Positions 1 through 7,411 of a DNA stretch of 64,000 bases are shown here, piece after piece (within the stretch, counting starts at the first letter, position 1; each line of letters begins with the position of its first letter). The notes under the pieces are model-generated. The model did not search any database, was not told where the DNA came from, and saw only the letters and a program-made list of their open reading frames with translations. This stretch comes from Enterocloster bolteae (lineage in GTDB: Bacteria; Bacillota; Clostridia; Lachnospirales; Lachnospiraceae): NCBI RefSeq assembly GCF_002234575.2, contig NZ_CP022464.2, forward strand, positions 5,208,001 to 5,272,000, in the 5' to 3' direction. The translations under genes were made by a program, and so were the position numbers.

Positions 1-109
1 AATTATTAATGTACTGCGTCTTATGGTATGTTATCTTTCTACCCTTCATCGCCTGTGTCAGCGTGGTCTTTCCCGCTCCGCTGCGCCCCACCAGCATGAT
101 CTTTTTCAT
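1..109 (-). CDS. eutP: EutP/PduV-type GTPase, N-terminal part (cut by window edge)
   Basis: Only the first 36 residues are in the window. They begin MKKIMLVGRSGAGKTTLTQA, with the P-loop GRSGAGKT (Walker A) of small Ras-like GTPases, and continue with KGRKITYHKTQYI, the typical start of EutP/PduV. These proteins associate with ethanolamine or propanediol microcompartments; their exact job is not settled. A GGAAGGAG ribosome binding site precedes the ATG. The gene lies 31 bp downstream of the shell protein gene on the same strand, the pduU-pduV/eutS-eutP order known from such loci. Whether the compartment handles ethanolamine or a diol cannot be told from this fragment. Confidence 0.88.
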   Translation of the reverse strand, partial: MKKIMLVGRSGAGKTTLTQAMKGRKITYHKTQYINN

Positions 110-140
110 TGACGCTCCTTCCCGGCTAAGCAGCATGTAA

Positions 141-521
141 TCAGGCCTTTGTGATCCTGCATACCGTAAAATCAAGTTCTGAGGACGTGTACTCCAAAAT
201 CCGCTCAAAGGCGATATTGACATCAGAAATGGTTCCCGTGATAATGAGCGTACCGCTGAACCGGTCGATAAAACCAATCTGTATATTAGAAGCCTTGATG
301 GCCAGATCCGCTGTTATGATTGCTGTCTCACTGGGAGTAAGGGTCAGTACTCCGATGGCCGAACGGTGATAATCAACCTTTGGATCCAGTCCCAGTTTTT
401 TGTAAATCACCTCATCCGGGCTGGCTATTATATGAGCCATGGTAATCTGTTTGCCGGGCACTGATTCCTGTATAATCCTCATCAGGTCCCCCTGGCTTCC
501 ATTCCAGTTTTTTATTTCCAT
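141..521 (-). CDS. eutS: Microcompartment shell protein of the EutS/PduU type
   Basis: A 126-residue BMC-domain protein that forms hexameric tiles of a microcompartment shell. It matches the circularly permuted EutS/PduU subtype: an N-terminal IIQESVPGKQITMAHIIA segment, then AIGVLTLTPSETAIITADLA and IGFIDRFSGTLIITG, all hallmark EutS blocks, and a C-terminal CRITKA like the EutS ending. It carries an extra ~15 residues before the usual start and a short insert (LGLDPKVDYH). It is followed by eutP/pduV on the same strand and is divergent from pduS, so the 226-bp gap upstream probably holds promoters for both directions. Family assignment is firm; the Eut versus Pdu name is arbitrary. Confidence 0.93.
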   Translation of the reverse strand: MEIKNWNGSQGDLMRIIQESVPGKQITMAHIIASPDEVIYKKLGLDPKVDYHRSAIGVLTLTPSETAIITADLAIKASNIQIGFIDRFSGTLIITGTISDVNIAFERILEYTSSELDFTVCRITKA

Positions 522-564
522 TTATCACCATCACCTTTCCGCCTTTATTTTTATATTGTAACAT

Positions 565-594
565 TTTATAAAAGTTTCCTTTAGTACTAGACAA
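565..594 (-). promoter_or_regulatory. Putative sigma-A promoter for eutS-eutP
   Basis: Read on the minus strand: TTGTCT, 18 bp, TATAAA, about 45 bp before the eutS start. The -35 is one base from TTGACA-type hexamers. Assigned by eye only. Confidence 0.4.
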
Positions 595-675
595 ACTGAT
601 TTTTTGTATTATACAGACTTGTACGCAATGAGTCGGACAGTATTGGATAATACCATTTTTTAGACTGCCCATTCA

Positions 676-704
676 TTGTATAGGATATCTTTTTTCTTTA
701 TAAT
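676..704 (+). promoter_or_regulatory. Putative sigma-A promoter for pduS-pduT
   Basis: TTGTAT (676-681), exactly 17 bp, then a perfect TATAAT (699-704), 43 bp upstream of the pduS start codon. Together with the minus-strand promoter it makes this a divergent control region. Confidence 0.6.
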
Positions 705-747
705 TAAAAAGAAAGGGATTTGAGTGATATATGAAGGGAGAGTATAT

Positions 748-2100
748 ATGACGCTGTTAGAACAAATAAAAGAAGCGGGAATCGTCGGGTGCGGCGGGGC
801 CGGCTTCCCTACCCATGTCAAGCTGAACTGTACCGTGGAATATCTGATTATCAATGCCGCCGAATGTGAACCGCTCCTGCGGACCGACCGTTTTCTTATG
901 CTCCATAAGGCCAGGGAGATCGTCACGGCCGCCGGTATGATCGGAGATATGGTACAGGCGGGTAAACGTTATATAGTACTGAAAGAAACATACTCGGAAG
1001 AGATTGCCGCACTGGAAGCTGCCATTACAGAACTTCACAGTCCTGTCAAGCTTTATAAGATGAAGAACTTCTACCCGGCCGGCGATGAACAGATCATGGT
1101 CTGCGACGTTACGGGGCGCACGGTTCCGCCTTCCGGAATCCCCCTTGACGTGGGTGCCGTGGTATCCAATCTGGCCACCGTTTATTCCATTTACAATGCA
1201 TCCCAGGGACAGCCCTTTACCGAAAAATACCTGACGGTTACCGGGGCGGTGAACTCCCCCTGCATTGTCCGCGCTCCTCTGGGTACTTCCTTTGCAGAGT
1301 GCCTTCTGCTGGCCGGAGGAAGCAGTCTTTCCTCCTTTCACGTAATCGCAGGCGGCCCCATGATGGGTAAATGCTACAGAAAGGAGGAAGCCGCGGGACT
1401 GACCGTCACAAAAACCACTTCCGGCTACATCATTGTCGCTGACGATACGCCCCTGGTGGAAAAGCATAATATTCCCATATCCGTTTCGCTGAAGCGGGCC
1501 AAAATGTGCTGTATCCAATGCTCTTACTGCACCCAGATGTGTCCGCGTTACCTCACGGGACATCCGTTAAAGCCGCATATGATTATGCGAAAGCTCGCCT
1601 ATGCCCAGTCTCCCGAGGAGGTTCTGGAGGACGAGCATGTCAGGCAGGCCATGATATGCAGCGAGTGCGGACTCTGTGAAACATATGCCTGTCCCATGGG
1701 ACTTCAGCCGCGCCAGGTCAATATTTATGTCAAGAATCTGCTCCGGCAGAATAAATACCGCTATCCCAAGCCTTCAGAGACATTTACACAGCTGGAGGAA
1801 CGAAGCTACCGGAAAGCGCCGTCCAAGCGCATGGCGGTCCGCCTGGGTGTCGACCAGTATTATGACTATCATATTGACAGCTGCAAAGCCGCTGATCCCG
1901 CCACAGTTCGGATCTCCCTAAGACAGCACATCGGCGCCCCCAGCCAACCTGTGGTACAGACAGGTGACACGGTTTCGTGCGGGCAGCTGATCGGAGCGAT
2001 TCCTGCGGAGGCGCTGGGTGCCAACATTCATGCGAGTATATCCGGAACCGTCGTACAGGTTACTGATACTGAAATTGTTATTTCTGCTGACAGGCAGTAG
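748..2100 (+). CDS. pduS: PduS-like cobalamin reductase / RnfC-like flavo-iron-sulfur protein
   Basis: 450 residues from the ATG at 748, chosen because GAAGGGAG precedes it; a GTG 24 bp upstream lacks a good site. The N-terminus carries GCGGAGFPTHVKL, the NADH/FMN-binding glycine-rich start shared by NuoF, RnfC and PduS, followed by IINAAECEPLL. Two cysteine clusters follow at about residues 252-263 (CCIQCSYCTQMCP) and 300-312 (CSECGLCETYACP), the two [4Fe-4S] sites of PduS. The C-terminal ~70 residues resemble the RnfC barrel-sandwich domain. In propanediol microcompartments PduS reduces cob(III)alamin to keep B12 active and docks to PduT, the next gene. Seen: motifs and order. Inferred: a B12-dependent microcompartment enzyme lies outside the window. 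Confidence 0.9.
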   Translation: MTLLEQIKEAGIVGCGGAGFPTHVKLNCTVEYLIINAAECEPLLRTDRFLMLHKAREIVTAAGMIGDMVQAGKRYIVLKETYSEEIAALEAAITELHSPVKLYKMKNFYPAGDEQIMVCDVTGRTVPPSGIPLDVGAVVSNLATVYSIYNASQGQPFTEKYLTVTGAVNSPCIVRAPLGTSFAECLLLAGGSSLSSFHVIAGGPMMGKCYRKEEAAGLTVTKTTSGYIIVADDTPLVEKHNIPISVSLKRAKMCCIQCSYCTQMCPRYLTGHPLKPHMIMRKLAYAQSPEEVLEDEHVRQAMICSECGLCETYACPMGLQPRQVNIYVKNLLRQNKYRYPKPSETFTQLEERSYRKAPSKRMAVRLGVDQYYDYHIDSCKAADPATVRISLRQHIGAPSQPVVQTGDTVSCGQLIGAIPAEALGANIHASISGTVVQVTDTEIVISADRQ

Positions 2101-2116
2101 TTAGGAGGAAAATCAT

Positions 2117-2662
2117 ATGATTACCATCGGTTTTTTAGAATTAAACAGCATTGCCAAAGGAATCCTGGCCGCAGACATGATGCTCAAGGCAGCGGAAATC
2201 AAGCTTGTCTCTGCAAGGCCCAGCTGTCCCGGCAAGTATCAGATTTTAATAACAGGGGAAGTTTCAGCCGTGGAATCAGCTTTGAGGATCGGTGAGGAAA
2301 GCGCTAAAACCAATGTGGTGGACCGGCTTCTCATCCCCAGAGTAAACCCGCAGGTGATTGAGGCCATCAACATGTCCTCCATGCCCTCCAGCCTAAAGGC
2401 GCTGGGCATTCTGGAGTTTTTCTCCGTCACAGGCGCAATCATCGCCGCCGATGCAGCGGCCAAGGCGGCCAATGTATCCCTAATCGAAATCCGCCTGGGA
2501 ACAGGGATTGGGGGCAAATCCTTTGTAACCTTTACAGGGGATGTGGGCGCGGTGGAGGAAAGCGTGGAGGCAGGTGCAAAGACAGCAGAAAACAGCGGCG
2601 CACTGCTTGAAAAGGTTGTGATTGCCCATCCGGACAAGGAACTGTACCGCAGCCTGCTTTGA
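2117..2662 (+). CDS. pduT: Double BMC-domain shell protein, PduT type
   Basis: 181 residues with two tandem BMC domains (about 2-85 and 94-178), each with the pattern G-x-L-E-x-x-S-x-x-x-G-x-x-A-A-D. Cys37 sits in CPGKY, the position of the single cysteine by which PduT trimers hold a [4Fe-4S] cluster at the pore; that feature distinguishes PduT from plain tandem-BMC trimers. It starts 16 bp after pduS with an AGGAGG site, so the two are co-transcribed. Known role of the family: electron or cluster passage across the shell, next to PduS. Length is normal for the family. Confidence 0.93.
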   Translation: MITIGFLELNSIAKGILAADMMLKAAEIKLVSARPSCPGKYQILITGEVSAVESALRIGEESAKTNVVDRLLIPRVNPQVIEAINMSSMPSSLKALGILEFFSVTGAIIAADAAAKAANVSLIEIRLGTGIGGKSFVTFTGDVGAVEESVEAGAKTAENSGALLEKVVIAHPDKELYRSLL

Positions 2663-2678
2663 TAAAGGAGACAACATT

Positions 2679-3137
2679 ATGAATGAAACACATACAGCAA
2701 AAGAAATAACAGCCGCCCTTTTGGACGCGCTGAAGCATCAGGGATTATGTTTAAAAGAAGCCTTGCAGATGATTGAAAAAGGCGAAGAAATGGCAGAGAT
2801 CATCCATGTACCCATGGTTATCACAGTGGTGGATGAGGGTGGCAATACAGTTGCCATGCACCGGATGGATGACTCCCTCCTGGCCAGCATCTCCATCTCC
2901 TACTCGAAAGCGTACACGGCGGCGGCGCTCCGCGCGCCAACCGGGGAAGCCGCCAGGGATATCCTGCCGGGACAGTCCTTATACGGGCTCCAGCAGACCC
3001 ATCCCGGCAAGTTCTGTATCTTCGGCGGAGGAATCCCCATCATGAAGAACGGACGCTGTATCGGCGGTCTGGGCGTATCCGGCGGCACTGTGGAACAGGA
3101 CATGACCGTGGCCAGACACGCGTTATCACTGGATTAA
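2679..3137 (+). CDS. PduO C-terminal / GlcG-HbpS-like protein
   Basis: 152 residues from the ATG at 2679, which follows AAAGGAG; an in-frame earlier start would run into pduT. The fold family is DUF336 (GlcG/HbpS, heme- or cobalamin-binding), recognisable by VPMVITVVDEGGNTVAMHRMD, the SYSKAYTAA helix and the C-terminal GGIPI...CIGGLGVSGGT strand-turn. The same domain forms the C-terminal half of PduO, and as a stand-alone gene it is common in glycyl-radical and B12 microcompartment loci. It follows pduT by 16 bp, probably the last gene of this operon before the hairpin at 3159. Ligand unknown. Confidence 0.85.
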   Translation: MNETHTAKEITAALLDALKHQGLCLKEALQMIEKGEEMAEIIHVPMVITVVDEGGNTVAMHRMDDSLLASISISYSKAYTAAALRAPTGEAARDILPGQSLYGLQQTHPGKFCIFGGGIPIMKNGRCIGGLGVSGGTVEQDMTVARHALSLD

Positions 3138-3158
3138 AACAAACAATACGGAAAAAAC

Positions 3159-3189
3159 AGGAGACACCGGAATCTTCCGGATGTCTCCT
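3159..3189. repeat. Left copy of 31-bp target duplication (a terminator hairpin)
   Basis: A 31-bp stretch identical to 4802-4832. It is itself nearly palindromic: AGGAGACA and TGTCTCCT arms plus CCGGAA/TTCCGG. Without the IS it would be the factor-independent terminator downstream of the microcompartment operon. The two copies abut the element's terminal inverted repeats exactly. Confidence 0.88.
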
Positions 3190-4670
3190 CAGACTGTAGA
3201 CAAAGCGGCTCTGGGATTTGTATCCCAGAGCCATTTTTCTCTTATTATCCGAATTGTGTATAAAATAGAAATTTTGTGTGGCTCCCCTTCTTCCAGGAGT
3301 CCCCATTTTGCCTTAATCTTCGCCAGTTTTTTGAGATTCATGCAGGCAAATGTAAGCCCGGCTTTCATTTCCATTCGGGCTTTTCCATACATCTGTGTAT
3401 ACCGGAATCCATGATTCTCCTTTGCACTTGCGAATACTCGTTCAATGGTTTCTTTTCTTTGCGAATATAACTCTTTCATCCCAAGCGTATGACGGATATC
3501 TTCACACGTTTCCAGGTATGGCTCCCATATGTAGCGTGTAACAACCTTTACATGATCCTTGCTTTGGGTACACTGCTCCAGGTATGGACAGTTTTCGCAG
3601 ACCGTTCCGCTGCTCTTATATTCACGATATCCATCACGGTTGGTTGTACGATAGGACAGTACCTGATTGTTTGGACAGATATAGCAATCATAATACTCAT
3701 CATAAACGTACTCATATTTCTTGAAGAACCCTTTTTTGGTCATGGGACACTTGTATGGCAAAAGCGGCTTGATCCCATCATCTATCAGGAGTTTTGCTAT
3801 ACCGGGGGTTTTATATCCTGCATCGGCTATCAGCGTCTTGATTCCAATCTCTTTTATCTTGTCATACAGGAACTTAAAGGTTCTGCTGTCATGATGGTTT
3901 CCCGGATGAACACTATAACCAAGTATTCAGCCATTCTTATCACACGCGGTCTGTACTGCATAGGCAAATACACTTTTATGTTCCCCTTTGTGGAACCATC
4001 CACTTTCAGGGTCAGAAGTACTTGTTTTAATCGTCTTTTCTTCTTTGCCACCGGATGGGCCGGATGGCGGATTACTGTCATCATCCTTTTCTTTCAGAGG
4101 CCGTTTACCATGTGCTTCACGGTCTTCATTGATTTCCTTCTTTAGCAAATCTTCAAAAAACAAAGCCTCCTCCTGAGCAATCCGCTTCTGCATCTTTTTA
4201 TTGTTTGCCCTGGCTTTTACATGGGTAGAATCCACGAAGACCTCACTTGGGTCTATCAGTTTAAATTTATAACATTCCTGCAGTATATGGGAAAATATCT
4301 GCTCAAAAAGGCCAGTGTCCTTAAAACGGCGGGTATAGTTTTTTCCGAACGTTGAGAAATGAGGGACCTTATCCATCATTTCAAGTCCAAGAAACCATCG
4401 ATAAGCTACATTTACTTCGATTTCCTTTACGGTCTGCCGCATGCTTTTGATACCATACAGGTACTAGATGAATGGAAGCTTTATCAACATGACCGGGTCC
4501 ATACTGGGGCGTCCATTATCAGGACTGTACTTGTCCACTACAAGGCCATAGATGAAGTTCCAGTCAATCGCTTTATCAATGATTCGCAGAAGATGATCCT
4601 GGGGAACCATGTCATCCATACAGAATATCTGAATCTTTCCTCTTTTCTTGTCCTTATTTTGAGTCATCAT
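3189..4670 (-). pseudogene. IS1182-family DDE transposase with two in-frame stop codons
   Basis: One reading frame gives about 490 residues of an IS1182-family transposase: N-terminal region with IFCMDDMVPQDHLLR, then YLYGIKSMRQTVKEIEVNVAYRWFLG, the DDE core with VFVDSTHVKARANNKK and later LIADAGYKTPGIAK, a four-cysteine patch (CYICPNNQ...CENCPYLEQC), and a C-terminal ERVFASAKENHGFRYT. The frame is interrupted by TAG at 4464-4466 (family members have Q: FIQYLYG) and TGA at 3927-3929 (family has W: NGWxLGY). Both are single transitions and no frameshift is needed, so this is a recently killed gene unless the copy is rescued in trans. Confidence 0.9.
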
Positions 4671-4801
4671 AGAAATATCCCACCTTCCTTTGATACTTCC
4701 ATTCTATCAGAAAAGAGCTATAAAATCCTGAAAACAGGAATATTTATAGCTCTTTTAACGAAAAATCCGAGGCGTGAGCCTTGGGCTTTGTCTACAGTCT
4801 G
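3190..4801 (-). mobile_element. IS1182-like insertion sequence, 1612 bp
   Basis: Bounded by perfect 17-bp terminal inverted repeats: CAGACTGTAGACAAAGC at 3190-3206 and its reverse complement at 4785-4801. Flanked by 31-bp direct repeats formed from a hairpin. It contains one transposase gene on the minus strand, inactivated by two stop codons. Intact ends with a dead transposase suggest fairly recent insertion, though the element could still be moved in trans. Confidence 0.9.
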
Positions 4802-4832
4802 AGGAGACACCGGAATCTTCCGGATGTCTCCT
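4802..4832. repeat. Right copy of 31-bp target duplication (terminator hairpin)
   Basis: Identical to 3159-3189 and directly adjacent to the right inverted repeat. It can still serve as a terminator for the minus-strand 56-residue gene that ends at 4861. Confidence 0.88.
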
Positions 4833-4860
4833 ATCTTTTACTGTCTTTTACTGAGTACGG

Positions 4861-5031
4861 TTACTCCTGCCCTTCCTTCTTCTTCTTGTTGGGAATGTAA
4901 TAACAGTTGGGGCATTCATCCGGGTCCTTCTCTGCTTTCTTGTTCTGATATAGGCAGTTTGGGCAGTCGTCTGGAGTTTCTTCTATCTTGTCCGTTTTAT
5001 AAAAATTACCGGAGTACTTCTTATCACTCAT
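4861..5031 (-). CDS. Small double-CPNC protein, 56 residues, function unknown
   Basis: Begins MSDKKYSGNFYKTDKIEETP, then two near-identical modules, DDCPNCLYQNKKAEKDP and DECPNCYYIPNKKKK, ending EGQE. Each has a C-P-N-C knuckle 17 residues apart, able to bind one zinc or iron as a minimal rubredoxin/zinc-ribbon-like site. A strong GGAGG lies 9-13 bases before the ATG, so translation is likely. The upstream leader has a perfect 13-bp hairpin and shares sequence with the leader of the group B hydrogenase gene at 59896. The terminator hairpin at 4802-4832 follows. I do not recognise the family. The divergent neighbour is a peroxiredoxin, so a redox or metal role is plausible but inferred. Confidence 0.72.
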   Translation of the reverse strand: MSDKKYSGNFYKTDKIEETPDDCPNCLYQNKKAEKDPDECPNCYYIPNKKKKEGQE

Positions 5032-5052
5032 GCTGTTACCTCCTAGTTATGA

Positions 5053-5102
5053 GCACTTAGAGACCGTATTCTGGTCTCTAAGTGCGATACATGTCACTGG
5101 CA
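5053..5102 (-). promoter_or_regulatory. 5' leader hairpin shared with the hydrogenase leader at 59.9 kb
   Basis: Perfect inverted repeat with 13-bp arms (GCACTTAGAGACC at 5053-5065 and its complement at 5073-5085) and a 7-nt loop, 22 bp before the start codon of the 56-residue gene. Upstream of the hairpin comes GCCAGTGACATGTAT (minus strand), which matches GCCAATGATATGTAA at the same place before the 59896 start. Hairpin core GAGACC-N7-GGTCTC, loop size and the flank are all shared, which argues for one regulator or RNA structure acting on both. Confidence 0.6.
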
Positions 5103-5214
5103 CTTGGCGAGGTCCTGTCGAGCTTAGTGCAGTGACGAAAATGTGGTGTATTTCTTCTTTATCTGTGATATCATTATAACAGAAACAATCATGCAAATAA
5201 AGGAGGAATCAAAA

Positions 5215-6000
5215 TTGAACCGAATCATTGGAAAAAAAGCTCCTGACTTTCACTTAAAGGCTGTCTCCGGGGATGGAGAGGATTTCTTTGATGTGAGCCT
5301 TGATACCTATAAGGGGCACTGGCTGGTCCTGTTCTTCTATCCCATGGATTTCACTTTCGTCTGCCCCACCGAGATCACCACGTTTAGCAATGACCTGTAT
5401 CTGTTTGATGAAGCGGATGCCAAACTTCTGGCAGTCAGCACAGACAGCGAATACACGCATCAGGCTTGGATCCGCAACGGCCTTGGCCGCATTGGTTATC
5501 CCCTGGGAGCCGACAAGACCTTGTCCATGGCGGCTGACTACGGAGTACTTCTGGAGGACCAGGGAGTTGCGCTGCGCGGCCTGTTTATTATTGATCCTGA
5601 CCAGACGATCCGCTACAGCGTGATCCACGACAACAACATCGGCAGAAACACCCAGGAGGTTCTGCGGGTCTTAAAAGCGCTTCAGACCGGTTCGCTCTGT
5701 GGTGCCAACTGGACCATCGGGAGCCAGCCCCTGAAAGAGGACCGGCCCTCTCTTCCCGACTCCTTCGCTTCTGACAAAACGGTGAGAATTTATACCCTTC
5801 CCGGCTGTTCTTACTGCCGCCAGGTCAAGGAATTTCTTGCCGACAACGGAATTTCCTATGAGGAAATCGATCTGGACAGCGATATGCAGGGCCAGGCTTT
5901 TATGGACAGCCGCGGCTATACCGCACTTCCTGTGACCGTGATCGGCAGCCATGAGATCTCCGGGTTCCGTCTTGATAAAATCAAGGAGCTGCTGCTTTAA
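5215..6000 (+). CDS. Peroxiredoxin-glutaredoxin fusion protein
   Basis: 261 residues from a TTG start at 5215, chosen for the AAAGGAGG eight bases upstream; in-frame ATGs further up lack a site. Residues 1-175 are an AhpC/Prx1-type peroxiredoxin: YPMDFTFVCPTEITTFS contains the peroxidatic Cys, and SLCGANW near 165 holds the resolving Cys. Residues ~188-261 form a glutaredoxin/NrdH-like domain with redox site LPGCSYCRQVK and TALPVTVIGS (the cis-Pro segment). The second domain would re-reduce the first, removing hydroperoxides without a separate AhpF. Well-known hybrid enzymes join a Prx5-type domain to a glutaredoxin; here the first domain is the typical 2-Cys AhpC type. The stop overlaps the convergent membrane protein gene by 4 bp. 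Confidence 0.88.
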   Translation: MNRIIGKKAPDFHLKAVSGDGEDFFDVSLDTYKGHWLVLFFYPMDFTFVCPTEITTFSNDLYLFDEADAKLLAVSTDSEYTHQAWIRNGLGRIGYPLGADKTLSMAADYGVLLEDQGVALRGLFIIDPDQTIRYSVIHDNNIGRNTQEVLRVLKALQTGSLCGANWTIGSQPLKEDRPSLPDSFASDKTVRIYTLPGCSYCRQVKEFLADNGISYEEIDLDSDMQGQAFMDSRGYTALPVTVIGSHEISGFRLDKIKELLL

Positions 6001-6881
6001 ACGCTAAAGAATCCGCTTCCGAACAGTACATTTACAATAAATGTAAATATAAATATGGTAAATGCAGGAGGATCGATATGGGTGTCGCAGCAGCTGTTAA
6101 AGGTCTTGCCTATAAAATCACCGAACAGCGAGGTCAATATACCGAATACGATACCCATAACAGGGTTCTGGGCGGTAACGGCCGCCAGTGCTGAGATCAG
6201 CGCAATGTGGTGGGTTGCCGGCATGGCAAACCCAGTCTGGGCAAAAATAAGGGATACCGCTGCGATTCCAAAGCAGAGAACCGGATAACTACCAATGGAT
6301 GCCGCCGATGCCCCACCGTCCACCAGCGCCTGATACACAAATCCGGTTGTGGTTCCGATACCCAAACCAAGAATCACATTACAAAGCATTCCCTTTCCGC
6401 CGGTAAAATACTCTCTCGTCTCATCGGGAGCGGCTTTTCCTATCAGGCCACTGGAGCCAAATACCAGACGCGCAATGACGGCGGATATGATAACGGTGAA
6501 TCCAGGAAGATCTGTGTTTAGGTGAAGAACTGCCCCGATCACATAATGAATCAGAAAACCAATCACACCGAACACGCCGCCTACCAGCAGTGTGGCCGGA
6601 TCCGCCAGCCCGTTAAGGCAGGACAGAATATCGGTTCCGCTTCCCAGTTTTTTGGTCTTACCTGCATATGCGGACGCTGCCACGCCGCCGGCAAACGCAA
6701 TATGCGGGCCAAGATAGGAACCGAACGCAATGAATCCCACCGTCATGTCTGCCCCTCCGGCCATAGCCGCCACAGCCCCTGCAATGGCGATCACGCCGGT
6801 CAATATAAACGCGGGAAGCGCTCCCATATATGCACCTATGATTCCTCCTCCAAATGATGCTACTAATGCAAACAAATTCAT
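5997..6881 (-). CDS. Multi-pass membrane protein, family not recognised
   Basis: 294 residues from the ATG at 6881, preceded by AAGGGAG; a longer start 45 bp up has no site. Very glycine- and alanine-rich with about nine or ten hydrophobic segments, starting MNLFALVASFGGGIIGAYMG. Notable are FGSYLGPHIAFAGGVAASAYA, a histidine pair in PATHHIALISALAAVTAQNP, and a C-terminal NSCCDTHIDPPAFTIF with two adjacent cysteines. It may be a permease, but I see no family signature and assign no substrate. It is convergent with the peroxiredoxin fusion (4-bp overlap), so the two are not one operon. Confidence 0.75.
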   Translation of the reverse strand: MNLFALVASFGGGIIGAYMGALPAFILTGVIAIAGAVAAMAGGADMTVGFIAFGSYLGPHIAFAGGVAASAYAGKTKKLGSGTDILSCLNGLADPATLLVGGVFGVIGFLIHYVIGAVLHLNTDLPGFTVIISAVIARLVFGSSGLIGKAAPDETREYFTGGKGMLCNVILGLGIGTTTGFVYQALVDGGASAASIGSYPVLCFGIAAVSLIFAQTGFAMPATHHIALISALAAVTAQNPVMGIVFGILTSLFGDFIGKTFNSCCDTHIDPPAFTIFIFTFIVNVLFGSGFFSV

Positions 6882-7123
6882 ATGCCTATATTCTCCCTTC
6901 TTTTTATCTGCCCGTGGGCAATCCACTTCTATGTACCCCTACCCTCCTTTCCCAAATGTATTATGTTATATAGATTTTATCATCCCGGAGGCTGTTTTTC
7001 CTTATGCTATTCATACGAAAAAATGGTACTTTTAAGACATTTTCAACTAAATACAGGAAAAATTGAGCACAAAAAAAGCTGGCGTACAAATTTCTAAATC
7101 ACCTGTACACCGGCCATCATTTT

Positions 7124-7310
7124 TTATGATACAGACTCCACGATCGCAAGCTTTTCTCTTGCAATCGCCAGTTCTTTGTTGGCGGGAATTAACCAGTACG
7201 CTCAGCTTAGAATCAGGGGGTGAGATAACGACCTCCCGGTCTCTCTTTCCATTGGCTGCCCATGCCGGTGTCAATCGTTCTACCGTTGAAGACAGCCGAA
7301 ATGCTTAAAT
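7124..7310 (-). pseudogene. Frameshifted tail of an acetate kinase gene
   Basis: In one minus-strand frame the stretch reads AANGKRDREVVISPPDSKLS, LVL-type strand following, and after a one-base shift it continues IPANKELAIARE and ends ...LAIVESVS with a stop at 7124-7126. This is the C-terminus of AckA-type acetate/propionate kinases (pattern ...VISTPDSKVxVLVIPTNEELxIARDT). Nothing upstream belongs to the gene, so only about 60 codons remain and they are out of frame. It is a relic; an intact copy must be elsewhere if the strain uses this enzyme. Confidence 0.72.
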
Positions 7311-7411
7311 ACAATTGTTTTTATAAACTATGGCGTGAATCTTGATTAAATCAATAACTCCCATAACAAAAGTTCCCCCTCTGTTTGTTCATAATTTCAC
7401 ATCCTATATAT

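Noticed and set aside
757..1563. 268-codon open frame antisense to pduS
   Set aside because: It mirrors the pduS frame, has no ribosome binding site and no family features; pduS is certain.
3489..4145. 218-codon plus-strand ORF with hydrophobic stretches
   Set aside because: It is a shadow of the transposase pseudogene on the other strand.
5140..5200. PerR-type box before the peroxiredoxin fusion
   Set aside because: Only one ATTATAA-like half site is visible; the palindrome is not there.
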